Assembly (NCBI RefSeq): GCF_008369115.1
Contig: NZ_VOAZ01000003.1
Span: forward strand, 186,001-250,000
Direction: 5' to 3'
DNA length: 64,000 nt
DNA from: Psychrobacter sp. ANT_WB68
GTDB taxonomy: Bacteria > Pseudomonadota > Gammaproteobacteria > Pseudomonadales > Moraxellaceae
The notes below the pieces were generated by a model. The model was not told the DNA's origin and searched no databases. It saw only the letters and a program-made list of their open reading frames with translations. Positions 18,655 through 29,912 of the stretch are shown piece by piece (position 1 is the stretch's first letter; the number at the start of each line of letters is the position of its first letter). The position numbers were made by a program, and so were the translations under genes.

Positions 18655-19365
18655 ATGAGCCGAGGTACTCGCACCATCGAAATCTATCGCTACGATCCTG
18701 ATCTGGACGCAGCGCCACGCATGCAAACCTATACGGTTGAGTTGTTAGACTCAGATCGTATGTTGCTTGACGTGTTATTACGCTTAAAAAAGGAAGATGA
18801 GACCCTCACCTTCCGTCGTTCGTGCCGTGAAGGTATTTGCGGTTCTGACGGCATGAATATCAATGGTAAGAACGGTCTAGCCTGTCTTATAAACATGAAT
18901 ACCTTGCCTGAAAAAGTAACGGTTCGTCCATTACCAGGTCTGCCAGTGGTTCGTGATTTGGTCGTCGACATGAACCAGTTCTATGAGCAGTACGAAAAAG
19001 TTCACCCGTTCTTAATAAATGACCAGCCAGCGCCAGCAACAGAGCGCTTGCAGTCACCTGAGCAGCGTGAAAAGCTCAACGGTTTGTATGAGTGTATCTT
19101 ATGTGCATGCTGTTCAACCAGCTGCCCATCATTCTGGTGGAACCCTGATAAGTTCTTAGGTCCAGCAGCGCTACTGAATGCCAACCGTTTCGTTTCTGAC
19201 AGTCGTGACACCGACACTCGTGCTCGTTTAGCGCGTTTAGACGATCCGTTTAGCTTGTTCCGTTGCCGCGGTATCATGAACTGTGTTTCAGTATGTCCAA
19301 AAGGCCTAAATCCAACCAAAGCGATTGGTCATTTACGCAATTTGCTTATCGATCAAGCAGGTTAG
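18655..19365 (+). CDS. sdhB: Succinate dehydrogenase iron-sulfur subunit
   Basis: Electron-transfer subunit of complex II (236 aa). The [2Fe-2S] cluster ligands are in SCREGICGSDGMNINGKNGLAC, and the ligands for the [4Fe-4S] and [3Fe-4S] clusters are in ECILCACCSTSCPSFWW, FRCRGIMNCVSVCPKGLNPTKAIG. The start at MSRGTRTIEIYRYDP matches the family; 13 in-frame codons upstream are not conserved. It is the last sdh gene and is followed by a strong terminator. Confidence 0.98.
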   Translation: MSRGTRTIEIYRYDPDLDAAPRMQTYTVELLDSDRMLLDVLLRLKKEDETLTFRRSCREGICGSDGMNINGKNGLACLINMNTLPEKVTVRPLPGLPVVRDLVVDMNQFYEQYEKVHPFLINDQPAPATERLQSPEQREKLNGLYECILCACCSTSCPSFWWNPDKFLGPAALLNANRFVSDSRDTDTRARLARLDDPFSLFRCRGIMNCVSVCPKGLNPTKAIGHLRNLLIDQAG

Positions 19366-19405
19366 TCTACCTTTTAGGGTCAATTAGCTTTATAATAGCG
19401 ATATC

Positions 19406-19437
19406 AAAAACACCACCTATCATTAGGTGGTGTTTTT
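19406..19437 (+). terminator. Rho-independent terminator after sdhB
   Basis: Perfect 14-bp arms (19406-19419 and 19424-19437), CACCACCTA/TAGGTGGTG core, TCAT loop and a T tail. It separates the sdh transcript from sucA. Confidence 0.92.
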
Positions 19438-20121
19438 TATTAAAAATATTAGCATTGGGTTGTTTTCTGAATCGATAAGCTACTGTTCTTGTTATTAAAA
19501 TGACAATATTAATATTTTGAGAGATATTGTTGAGGGGCAGTGGCAAATGCGTCAGGGTAAGTAAGGCTGTATTAACGATACGTTGCTTGTATGTAAGAAG
19601 ACATGCTATATCACGCGACTCCCTATATAATTGAATATAGTAATATTGTCTAGTATTACAGATGTAAAGTTGCGAAAAATGATACTAGATATTCATTACG
19701 TAAATACCTAGTATTGAACAAACAAACTATGGCGTATAGGGTAGGCATGTTATTCTATACGGCAATGTATTTTTGGCGCAATAGACGTCAATTTTCTACC
19801 ATAGGAAAACATTTCAGTGCAAATAGCCAATTGATAGGCTAACTGAAAGAAGAAATGCTGGATTAAAAACCTCATTATTAACAATTTGGTTATAGCTGAA
19901 AGCAGTATATATAAATTAATGTTGTGAAACGAGACGATTCAGAAAACCGGCCGTTCACAAATAATGGTAATTGTAAGATTGGTATTGCAATCAGGCTTTT
20001 TATCGTTAGATAGCTTTTAGTATTAAAAACTGATGGTAAATATCGCCAATCTTCAATGAACAACAGATGTCACAATAATAAGCACGATTCCATTCATTTA
20101 TCTATCAAATAGACGATTATT
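19438..20121. other. sdhB-sucA intergenic region
   Basis: About 680 bp, A+T-rich, with no credible gene. Because a terminator closes sdhB, the sucA promoter must lie here. Three copies of the 7-mer CTAGTAT/ATACTAG occur at 19650, 19682 (inverted) and 19708, possible operator half-sites; nothing else stands out. Confidence 0.45.
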
Positions 20122-23007
20122 ATGAATAGTATAACTAAAGAAGCAGCGAGCGTAGATCACACTGAATTGGCTGCTGATAATGCCAATTATATCGAAGCGC
20201 TCTATGAGCAATATCTAGATGATCCTAGTAGCGTTGATAGCGATTGGCAAGCGTATTTTGAACAATACAAATCACCAAACGATGCTGCGCATAATGCGAT
20301 TAAAGATCAGTTCTTATTGCTAGCACGCAATCAGACCGCTAATAAAGTAACGGCTGACACCTCTGACGCAGCGGCTAATAATACAGGTAACTGTAACAAC
20401 CCCAAACAAATGGGTGTGCAGCAGCTGATTTCTGCCTACCGTCGTCGTGGTCATCGCCACGCTAAGCTTGATCCCTTAAATCTGCATCCACGTGCAGAGG
20501 TGGAAGATTTAACTCTCGCTTATCACAACCTTTCAGAAGCCGATCTTGATACGGTATTCCCAACCAATGATTTAAATATTGGTAAGGATGAAGCGACGTT
20601 ACGTGAAATTATCGAAATTATGGAGCGCGTTTACTGCCGTTACATTGGTATCGAGTATATGCACGTGACCACCAGCACAGAAAAACGCTGGATGGAAAAA
20701 TACCTAGAAACCAACTTAGGTTACATCGAGTTTGATAAAGAAAAACGTTTATCAATTCTTGAGCGTCTGACTGCTGCAGAAGGCTTAGAAAAATATTTGG
20801 CTCGTAAATATACGGGCGTTAAGCGTTTTGGTTTGGAAGGCGGCGAGAGCTTTATTCCTGCTATCAATGAAATCATCCAACGTGCTGGCGGTTATGGCAC
20901 CAAAGAGATGGTCATTGGTATGGCTCACCGTGGACGCTTGAACCTATTGGTAAATATCTTGGGTAAAAACCCTGCCGATTTGTTCGATGAGTTCGATGGT
21001 AAAGTACAGCCAGAAAAAGGCTCAGGTGACGTTAAATACCATAATGGTTTTTCGTCTAACGTGATGACCCCAGGTGGCGAGGCGCATTTAGCATTGGCGT
21101 TTAACCCATCGCATCTTGAGATTGTTGCCCCTGTACTACAAGGGTCAGTACGTGCCCGTCAAGTCCGCCGTAACGATCAGCCGCTCCATGAAAATAAGAC
21201 AGGTAACTCAGTATTACCAATCGTTATTCATGGTGATGCCGCTTTTGCTGGCCAAGGCGTGGTACAAGAAACCTTCCAGATGTCACAGACTCGTGCTTAT
21301 ACAACGGGTGGTACGGTTCATATTGTTATCAATAACCAAGTTGGTTTCACGACGAGCCGTCAAGAAGATGCGCGTTCAACTGAATACTGTACTGACGTCG
21401 CAAAAATGGTGCATGCACCTATTCTGCATGTAAACGGTGATGACCCTGAGTCCGTAGTATTTGCTGCTCAATTGGCCTTAGATTACCGTCATGAGTTCGA
21501 TAAAGACATCATCATTGACTTGTTCTGCTATCGCCGTAATGGTCATAACGAAGCCGATGAGCCATCAGCCACTCAGCCACTGATGTATGCGGTGATTAAG
21601 AAGCTACCGACGACTCGTACTATCTATGCGCAAAAGCTGATTGAAGAAGGTCTACTTAGCCAAGAAGATGAAAAACGCTACGAAGATGAATATCGTGAAT
21701 CTTTAGACCGCGGTGAATATGTTGCCAACTCATTAGTGAGCGAGCCTAACGAAGAGTTATTCGTCGATTGGAAACCTTATTTGGGTCACGATTTGGTCGA
21801 TGACTGGGATACCAGCGTCGATATCGAAGTGCTAAAAGGTTATGGCCGCCGTATGGCGGAGATGCCAGAAGGCTATAAGTTACAACGCCAAGTGCAAAAA
21901 GTGGTCGAACAACGATTAGCCATGCAAACGGGTGAAGAGCCTTTAAACTGGGGCGCCGCCGAGACACTAGCATACGCGTCACTGGTCGATAATGATAAAG
22001 TGTTGGTACGTATTACGGGTGAAGATGTCGGCCGTGGTACTTTCTCGCATCGCCATAGTGAGCTATATAATATTGAAGATGGCAGCATGTATGTGCCATT
22101 GGCTCATATCAGTGAAACACAAGCGCGCTTTGCCACTTATAACTCATTGTTATCAGAGGAAGCAGTATTAGCATTCGAGTACGGCTATGCAACCACTGTG
22201 CCAAATGCACTTGTCGTATGGGAAGCGCAGTTTGGCGATTTTGTCAACGGCGCCCAAGTGGTCATTGACCAGTTCATCTCAAGCGGTGAAACCAAATGGC
22301 AGCGTGTTTGTGGTCTAACGATGTTGTTACCTCATGGTTTTGAAGGTCAAGGTCCTGAGCATTCATCTGCCCGTCTTGAGCGCTTCTTACAGCTATGTGC
22401 TGAAGACAATATGCAAGTGATTACGCCAACGACGCCAGCGCAAATTTATCATGCGTTACGTCGCCAAGCGGTACGTCCGATTCGTAAGCCGTTAATCGTC
22501 ATGTCACCGAAGAGTTTGCTACGCCATAAATTGGCGACGTCAAATCTTGAAGAGTTGGCAAACGGTAAGTTTGAAACGGTATTGCCAGAGATGGATCAGC
22601 AAAATGCGGATAACGTGACTCGTATGGTGCTATGTGGCGGTAAAGTCTATTATGACTTGCTAGAGCAGCGCCGTGCGCTGGGATTAGATCATGTCGCTAT
22701 CGTGCGTATCGAACAGCTTTATCCATTGCCAGAAAAACGTTTAATTGCTGAGATTGAAAAATACAGCAATCTAAAAGAAATCGTTTGGACGCAAGAAGAG
22801 CCACTTAACCAAGGTGCTTGGTATTACTTAGCGCCGCACATGTTCCGTATTGTCGTACCGCACCCAACTAAGGCGAAAGTCATGGAGCCGGTAGCGCGTC
22901 CTGCTAGTGCGGCACCGGCAACAGGTTCGGCAAAACTGCATGTCAAGCAGCAACAAGATTTGATTGCTGGTGGCCTTGGCGTTAGTGTGGATGAGCTGTC
23001 TAAATAG
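20122..23007 (+). CDS. sucA: 2-oxoglutarate dehydrogenase E1 component
   Basis: Thiamine-diphosphate-dependent decarboxylase (961 aa) of the 2-oxoglutarate dehydrogenase complex. The N-terminal E1o segment NYIEALYEQYLDDPSSVDSDWQAYF is present, and an Asn/Ala/Thr-rich linker follows near residues 70-95. Then come RGHRHAKLDPL, MAHRGRLNLLVNILGK, LAFNPSHLEIVAPVLQGSVRARQ, IHGDAAFAGQGVVQET, RNGHNEADEPSATQPLMY, and the pyrimidine-binding domain GEDVGRGTFSHRH and HGFEGQGPEHSSARLERFLQL. Length is that of the family. It heads sucA-sucB-lpdA-sucCD. Confidence 0.98.
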   Translation: MNSITKEAASVDHTELAADNANYIEALYEQYLDDPSSVDSDWQAYFEQYKSPNDAAHNAIKDQFLLLARNQTANKVTADTSDAAANNTGNCNNPKQMGVQQLISAYRRRGHRHAKLDPLNLHPRAEVEDLTLAYHNLSEADLDTVFPTNDLNIGKDEATLREIIEIMERVYCRYIGIEYMHVTTSTEKRWMEKYLETNLGYIEFDKEKRLSILERLTAAEGLEKYLARKYTGVKRFGLEGGESFIPAINEIIQRAGGYGTKEMVIGMAHRGRLNLLVNILGKNPADLFDEFDGKVQPEKGSGDVKYHNGFSSNVMTPGGEAHLALAFNPSHLEIVAPVLQGSVRARQVRRNDQPLHENKTGNSVLPIVIHGDAAFAGQGVVQETFQMSQTRAYTTGGTVHIVINNQVGFTTSRQEDARSTEYCTDVAKMVHAPILHVNGDDPESVVFAAQLALDYRHEFDKDIIIDLFCYRRNGHNEADEPSATQPLMYAVIKKLPTTRTIYAQKLIEEGLLSQEDEKRYEDEYRESLDRGEYVANSLVSEPNEELFVDWKPYLGHDLVDDWDTSVDIEVLKGYGRRMAEMPEGYKLQRQVQKVVEQRLAMQTGEEPLNWGAAETLAYASLVDNDKVLVRITGEDVGRGTFSHRHSELYNIEDGSMYVPLAHISETQARFATYNSLLSEEAVLAFEYGYATTVPNALVVWEAQFGDFVNGAQVVIDQFISSGETKWQRVCGLTMLLPHGFEGQGPEHSSARLERFLQLCAEDNMQVITPTTPAQIYHALRRQAVRPIRKPLIVMSPKSLLRHKLATSNLEELANGKFETVLPEMDQQNADNVTRMVLCGGKVYYDLLEQRRALGLDHVAIVRIEQLYPLPEKRLIAEIEKYSNLKEIVWTQEEPLNQGAWYYLAPHMFRIVVPHPTKAKVMEPVARPASAAPATGSAKLHVKQQQDLIAGGLGVSVDELSK

Positions 23008-23056
23008 CGACTCGTCTACGTAACAGATTATTCAATATACATGAATCAGGCGATAA

Positions 23057-23110
23057 CAGTCAGTACCCAGTATTACCATTTAAGTAAGACATTTAAAAGG
23101 GTGCTGACTG
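23057..23110 (+). repeat. Stem-loop between sucA and sucB
   Basis: CAGTCAGTACCC (23057-23068) pairs with GGGTGCTGACTG (23099-23110) with a 2-nt internal mismatch and a 30-nt loop. No T run follows. Confidence 0.5.
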
Positions 23111-23162
23111 CTTATCACGACTTAATAATAAATAGTAATATCAACATCTAAGGAGTATATCG

Positions 23163-24389
23163 ATGGCTGAGATTAAAGCCCCCGTGTTCCCAGAATCGGT
23201 TGCCGACGGCACCATCGTGGAATGGCATGTCACTGAAGGTCAAGAAGTTAGCCGTGATGATTTATTGGCTGAAATCGAAACTGATAAAGTGGTACTAGAA
23301 GTGGTGGCACCTGATAACGGTGTTGTGACTAAAATCGTCAAGCAAGTTGACGATACTGTTTTGTCTGACGAATTGATCGCAGAGTTTGAAGCAGGTGCCA
23401 GTGGTAGTGCTGATAAAGGTGATGCTCCTGCAGTTGATCCAGACCAACCAGCTGCACCTGTTCAGCCTAAGCAAGTACAAGCGACTGACAAAGCGGACGA
23501 GTCTGATCATAAAGATCAAAGCCCTGCGGTACGTAAAGCGGCGAAAGAAAGCGGCGTAGATCCTAAAAATGTCGAAGGCAGCGGTCGTGGTGGTCGTGTG
23601 ACCAAAACTGATATGGCGAACCCAACGCTAAAAGTAGATAGTTCTATCAAATCTGACAGCGGTCGTCCAGTGGCGGAATCAACAGGTGAGCGTACTGAAA
23701 AACGTGTTCCAATGACGCGTCTACGTAAGACAGTTGCGAACCGTCTGTTAGCCGCTTCTCAAGAAACAGCGATGCTAACAACGTTCAACGAAGTCAACAT
23801 GAAACCGTTGATGGACATGCGTGCTAAGTATAAAGAGCAGTTTGAGAAACGTCATGGCGTACGTCTAGGCTTTATGTCATTGTTCATTAAAGCGGCGACC
23901 GAAGCATTGAAACGTTTCCCAGCGGTTAACGCCTCACTAGATGGTGATGATATCGTTTATCATGGTTTCTATGATATCGGTGTGGCCGTGTCTTCAGATC
24001 GTGGTCTAGTCGTTCCTGTATTGCGTGATACCGATCGCATGAGCATGGCTGATGTTGAAGCTAAGATTCGTGAGTTTGGTGGTAAAGCACAACAAGGTAA
24101 ACTGGGTCTAGATGATATGACTGGCGGTACATTCACGATTTCAAATGGTGGTGTATTTGGTTCATTGATGTCTACGCCTATCTTGAATCCACCGCAAACC
24201 GCTATCTTAGGTATGCATGCCATCAATGATCGTCCGATGGCAGTCGATGGTAAAGTTGAAATTCTACCAATGATGTACCTAGCACTTTCTTATGATCACC
24301 GTATGATCGATGGTAAAGAGGCAGTGCAGTTCTTAGTGACTATCAAAGAGTTGGTCGAAGATCCAGCCATGTTGCTACTAGACCTTTAA
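23163..24389 (+). CDS. sucB: Dihydrolipoyllysine succinyltransferase (E2o)
   Basis: Core E2 of the 2-oxoglutarate dehydrogenase complex (408 aa). One lipoyl domain (1-77) has the lipoylated Lys in [15 protein letters not shown] Pro/Ala/Asp-rich linker is followed by the E1/E3-binding domain [29 protein letters not shown] (about 120-150). The C-terminal acyltransferase domain (about 180-408) ends in [14 protein letters not shown] with the catalytic His and Asp. A AAGGAG site lies upstream. A terminator-like hairpin follows the gene. Confidence 0.98.
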   Translation: MAEIKAPVFPESVADGTIVEWHVTEGQEVSRDDLLAEIETDKVVLEVVAPDNGVVTKIVKQVDDTVLSDELIAEFEAGASGSADKGDAPAVDPDQPAAPVQPKQVQATDKADESDHKDQSPAVRKAAKESGVDPKNVEGSGRGGRVTKTDMANPTLKVDSSIKSDSGRPVAESTGERTEKRVPMTRLRKTVANRLLAASQETAMLTTFNEVNMKPLMDMRAKYKEQFEKRHGVRLGFMSLFIKAATEALKRFPAVNASLDGDDIVYHGFYDIGVAVSSDRGLVVPVLRDTDRMSMADVEAKIREFGGKAQQGKLGLDDMTGGTFTISNGGVFGSLMSTPILNPPQTAILGMHAINDRPMAVDGKVEILPMMYLALSYDHRMIDGKEAVQFLVTIKELVEDPAMLLLDL

Positions 24390-24396
24390 GTCTATG

Positions 24397-24431
24397 AGCT
24401 TGTATCGGTAACCACTGATACAAGCTTTTTA
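24397..24431 (+). terminator. Terminator-like hairpin between sucB and lpdA
   Basis: Perfect 10-bp arms AGCTTGTATC (24397-24406) and GATACAAGCT (24417-24426), a 10-nt loop, then a short T run. It would end or attenuate the sucAB transcript ahead of lpdA. The short T run (five) suggests partial rather than full termination. Confidence 0.65.
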
Positions 24432-24573
24432 ACTTTGGACTAGGTGATTATGGTCTATTGATAAATAACAGAAAGTCCTTTGTTCTTATCGTGTATTAAC
24501 GACAGAATAAAATTATCATTTATAGGCCAACAACCTAACCAATCATTTAAATCCTAAATAAAATTAGAAATAG

Positions 24574-26034
<1,461 letters not shown>

Positions 26035-26107
26035 TTTTTACAGATAAAATGATTTAAGTTCGTACAATTAAAATTAAGACAATTTAAATAAATATCAAGT
26101 TTAACTC

Positions 26108-26151
26108 GATGGCGCGGCTGCTATCGTCATTAAGATAGTCGTCACGCCATC
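26108..26151 (+). repeat. Stem-loop between lpdA and sucC
   Basis: GATGGCG (26108-26114) pairs with CGCCATC (26145-26151) and an inner stem CTATC/GATAG (26121-26125 with 26134-26138) extends it. No T run follows. Confidence 0.5.
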
Positions 26152-26226
26152 ATCAGTGCTCAGATATATGCTTCTAGCACTTGTTTTCACTTTTTATTAA
26201 TTGTAAAAAAATAAAGGATACAATCA

Positions 26227-27393
26227 ATGAATTTACATGAGTATCAAGCAAAAGAGCTATTGAAAAGCTACGGTTTGCCCATTCAAGAAGGCATTATCGC
26301 CCATAACGGCGACGAAGCTGCTGCTGCTTTTGATAAAACACCAACTGACATTGCGGTTATTAAAGCGCAAGTTCATGCTGGTGGTCGCGGTAAAGCTGGA
26401 GGTGTTAAGTTAGTTAAAACTCGTGAAGAAGCTAAGGAAGTCGCTGATGCGCTTATCGGTACCAATCTGGTTACGTTCCAGACTGACGCTGATGGCCAAC
26501 CAGTCAACTTTGTATTGGTTGCAGAAGATATGTACCCAGTACAAACTGAGCTATATCTTGGCGCAGTTGTTGACCGTTCTACGCGTCGCGTGACTTTCAT
26601 GGCATCAACCGAAGGTGGCGTTGATATCGAAGAAGTAGCAAACGAGACACCAGAAAAAATCTTTAAAGTAAGTGTCGATCCATTAGTGGGTCTAATGCCT
26701 TACCAAGCACGTGAAGTGGCCTTTAAATTAGGTCTTGAAGGCAAACAAATCAACCAGTTTGTAAAATTAATGAGCGGTGCTTATAAAGCCTTCATTGAAA
26801 ACGACATTGATTTGCTTGAGATTAACCCATTAGCGGTTCGCGAAAACGGCGAAATCGTTTGTGTTGATGGCAAAATTGGTATCGACTCAAACGCCCTATA
26901 TCGTTTGCCTAAAATTGCTGCACTACAAGACAAAACGCAAGAAAATGAGCGTGAGCTAAAAGCGGCTGAGTTTGACCTAAACTATGTTGCCCTAGAAGGT
27001 AACATTGGTTGTATGGTGAATGGTGCTGGTCTTGCGATGGCGACCATGGACATCATCAAACTGTATGGCGGCAAACCTGCTAACTTCTTGGACGTTGGCG
27101 GCGGTGCAACCAAAGATCGCGTTGTTGAAGCGTTCAAAATTATTCTAGAAGACAGCAGTGTTGAAGGTGTTCTAATCAACATCTTTGGCGGTATCGTACG
27201 TTGTGACATGATTGCAGAAGCGATTATCGCTGCGGTTAAAGAAGTCGACGTAAAAGTACCTGTAGTTGTACGTCTAGAAGGTAACAACGCTGAGAAAGGT
27301 GCTGCGCTACTAGAGCAATCTGATGTGAAAATCATCTCCGCTCAAGGCCTAGCAGACGCGGCGCAAAAAATTGTCGATGCAGTTAAAGCCTAA
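26227..27393 (+). CDS. sucC: Succinyl-CoA ligase [ADP-forming] beta subunit
   Basis: Nucleotide- and succinate-binding subunit (388 aa) of succinyl-CoA synthetase, which makes succinate and ATP/GTP. The ATP-grasp start [51 protein letters not shown] and the C-terminal [11 protein letters not shown]-like [21 protein letters not shown] with [11 protein letters not shown] are intact. AAAGGATA precedes the ATG. It is paired with sucD after a 179-bp gap, longer than the overlap usual in E. coli. Confidence 0.98.
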   Translation: MNLHEYQAKELLKSYGLPIQEGIIAHNGDEAAAAFDKTPTDIAVIKAQVHAGGRGKAGGVKLVKTREEAKEVADALIGTNLVTFQTDADGQPVNFVLVAEDMYPVQTELYLGAVVDRSTRRVTFMASTEGGVDIEEVANETPEKIFKVSVDPLVGLMPYQAREVAFKLGLEGKQINQFVKLMSGAYKAFIENDIDLLEINPLAVRENGEIVCVDGKIGIDSNALYRLPKIAALQDKTQENERELKAAEFDLNYVALEGNIGCMVNGAGLAMATMDIIKLYGGKPANFLDVGGGATKDRVVEAFKIILEDSSVEGVLINIFGGIVRCDMIAEAIIAAVKEVDVKVPVVVRLEGNNAEKGAALLEQSDVKIISAQGLADAAQKIVDAVKA

Positions 27394-27494
27394 GTCTTTA
27401 ACATAAGCGGTTAAAAATAAGTGCGATAAATAGGCATTTATAAAACCCTTTAGCATTGTAGTCAAAGCGTGATGGCAGTTTCTAAGAATAATGT

Positions 27495-27519
27495 TATAGC
27501 GTTAATATTTGGCGCTATA
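27495..27519 (+). repeat. Stem-loop between sucC and sucD
   Basis: TATAGCG (27495-27501) pairs with CGCTATA (27513-27519), 11-nt loop. Short and A+T-rich, not terminator-like. Confidence 0.4.
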
Positions 27520-27572
27520 TCAAAAAACACTAAGAAAATTGCAATGACAAGACAACCGAATAAGGAAAAATA

Positions 27573-28448
27573 ATGAGTGTATTAATTGATAAAGATACCA
27601 AAGTATTGGTACAAGGTTTTACCGGTAAGAACGGTACATTCCACTCTGAACAAGCGATCGAATACGGCACTAAAGTGGTTGGTGGCGTAACACCAGGTAA
27701 AGGCGGTCAAACGCACCTAGGTTTGCCAGTATTTAACACCATGGCGGAAGCGATGGAAGCGACCCAAGCTGACGCGTCAGTTATCTATGTACCAGCACCA
27801 TTTGTACTAGATTCTATCGTTGAAGCAGTCGATGCCGGCGTGAAATTGATCGTTGTGATCACTGAAGGCGTACCGACTATCGATATGCTAAAAGCCAAAC
27901 GCTATATCGAAGAAGCTGACGGTGTACGTATGGTCGGTCCAAACTGCCCAGGCGTTATCACCCCAGGTCAGTGCAAAATCGGTATCATGCCAGGTCATAT
28001 CCATTTGCCAGGTAAAGTGGGCATCATCTCACGCTCTGGTACTTTGACTTATGAAGCGGTTGCACAGACGACTAAGCTTGGCTTTGGTCAGTCAACCTGT
28101 ATCGGTATCGGTGGCGATCCTATCCCTGGTATGAACCAAATTGATGCGCTAAAACTGTTCCAAGAAGATCCACAAACTGAAGCTATCATCTTAATCGGTG
28201 AGATTGGTGGTACTGCTGAAGAAGAAGCTGCTGCTTATATCAAAGAGCATGTGACTAAACCAGTTGTTGGTTATATCGCTGGTGTGACTGCGCCTGCCGG
28301 TAAACGTATGGGTCATGCTGGTGCAATTATCTCTGGTGGTCAAGGTACTGCTGAAGAGAAATTTAAAGCCTTTGAAGACGCTGGTATTGCTTATACTCGC
28401 GATCCATCAAAAATCGGTGATAAGCTAAAAGAAGTTACGGGTTGGTAA
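27573..28448 (+). CDS. sucD: Succinyl-CoA ligase [ADP-forming] alpha subunit
   Basis: CoA-binding, phosphohistidine subunit (291 aa). [19 protein letters not shown] is the CoA-binding Rossmann start; [21 protein letters not shown] and [10 protein letters not shown]-like [15 protein letters not shown] are conserved. [17 protein letters not shown] contains the phosphorylated active-site His. Length is standard. It ends the TCA supercluster and is followed by a strong terminator that marks the left edge of the glycan island. Confidence 0.98.
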   Translation: MSVLIDKDTKVLVQGFTGKNGTFHSEQAIEYGTKVVGGVTPGKGGQTHLGLPVFNTMAEAMEATQADASVIYVPAPFVLDSIVEAVDAGVKLIVVITEGVPTIDMLKAKRYIEEADGVRMVGPNCPGVITPGQCKIGIMPGHIHLPGKVGIISRSGTLTYEAVAQTTKLGFGQSTCIGIGGDPIPGMNQIDALKLFQEDPQTEAIILIGEIGGTAEEEAAAYIKEHVTKPVVGYIAGVTAPAGKRMGHAGAIISGGQGTAEEKFKAFEDAGIAYTRDPSKIGDKLKEVTGW

Positions 28449-28494
28449 GGTAGGTATCAATCTACAGTCTAATACCGAAACGTCATTGAAAAAA

Positions 28495-28528
28495 TAAAAA
28501 GACACCCCTACAATGGGGTGTTTTTTTG
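28495..28528 (+). terminator. Rho-independent terminator after sucD
   Basis: ACACCCC (28502-28508) and GGGGTGT (28515-28521) with a TACAAT loop, A-rich before and seven T after. Confidence 0.9.
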
Positions 28529-28563
28529 TTTCAAAAATATTTATTTTGTCTATATGGTGATAT

Positions 28564-29841
28564 ATGTTTACTTTGAGTGCACAAGAAGAGAGTATAGATT
28601 AGGGAGGATTTACTTTTAAATACATTTTAAAGGATAGAACATACGATACAAATCATCTTATTGTAGTTTTTAGTGGATTTGGCGCTAAATCTAGTTTCAC
28701 ATACGATTTCTTAAATGCGCTAAAATCAAGCAGGGCGTACGTATTATGGATTAAAGATGATTTTTATGATAATGGTAAAGCAACTTATTATATTGATCCT
28801 GTTTACTCGGAAAATAATAAATTAGAACAAGCAGTTTGTAGGTTCTTAGATAAAGTATTAGGTTTTTTAAATGTTAATCGTGAAAATTGTACGCTGTTAG
28901 GAGCTTCAAAAGGTGGGTCAAGTGCATTGTTCTATGGTCTTAAATATAACTTCAGAAATATATTGTTATCAGCACCAACGTTGTTAATAGGGTCGTCTGT
29001 TGCGGGTACTATTCCTAAAGGACCTATAAAAAGCCCTGCAAAATTTATGTTAGGAAGTGAACTAAGTAGCAAAAATATAAAAAAATTAGACTCTATGATA
29101 TTAAACGAAATTGAAAATGATACTAATTACGATAGAAACATATATTTAATATCATCCAAAGCTGATGATCGATATTTGGGACAAATCCACCCTTTCTTGG
29201 GTCACTTTCACAAATACTTTAATTTTAATTTCATTGAATCCAGATCTGTATTGGTCAGAAGACATCAAGATGTAACGTCTCACAATGCACCATTGATACT
29301 AAGTATCTTAGGTTGTCTATGTTATAACTTACCACCAATATTTAAAAATAGCATTATACACGAAGACAGATTATGCAAGGTGATGAATATAACTAAAGAA
29401 CCAGTTTTGAGAGTGAACAAGATAATTTTCGATAATAAGGGATTCTTTTATGTAGAAGGCGTGTTTTTTCTACGAGGAGTACCTTGTGCTTACTATCACG
29501 ACTTAAAATATGTTTTAAAGCTCAAGTCACCTACAAAAAATTATGAAATCTTACTAGCTAAAGATAACAAGCCACAGATATCTAAAATATATTACGAAGG
29601 TACATTTGTAAATTACGATAAAGCTTATTTCTGTACAAACAAGTATAAAGGTCTAGATATGTCGCATATAGATACTGGATTTTATCAATTATATATAGAA
29701 ATAAATATGTTAACAGGTGAAATATGCGAGCTTCCCTTACGAGTTGATGTAACTATAAATAGTAGTAACTCTAATAATAAATATACAGAATCTATTTTTA
29801 CAGAAGAAGGCAAGATTTTTTATAGTAAAGTTAGTATTTAG
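28564..29841 (+). pseudogene. Asp2-like alpha/beta-hydrolase of glycan locus, interrupted by an in-frame TAG
   Basis: Reading from the ATG at 28564 gives MFTLSAQEESID, then TAG at 28600-28602, then an uninterrupted frame GGFTFKYILKDRTYDTNHLI... to the stop at 29841 (425 codons in all). The post-TAG sequence has VVFSGFG, and the nucleophile elbow LLGASKGGSSALFYG with Ser at 28906-28908, typical of the alpha/beta-hydrolase (Asp2-like) proteins found in capsule and glycoprotein loci. An ORF caller starting at TTG 28927 loses the first strands and the nucleophile, so that shorter product cannot be a working hydrolase. An AGGGAGG lies at the TAG itself, but no ATG/GTG/TTG follows at usable spacing. 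It is A+T-rich like its neighbours. The remaining possibility is a sequencing error or suppression. Confidence 0.7.
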
Positions 29842-29912
29842 ATTTCTAATCCCAAGCATTAACCTCACTTTTTCATAGTTTTATAATAGATGTTTCCAAT
29901 ATGGAGTTTTTT

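Noticed and set aside
28927-29841. Treating the 304-codon frame from TTG 28927 as a complete gene
   Set aside because: It starts inside an alpha/beta-hydrolase fold, losing the nucleophile elbow; the upstream frame clearly continues the same protein back to the TAG.
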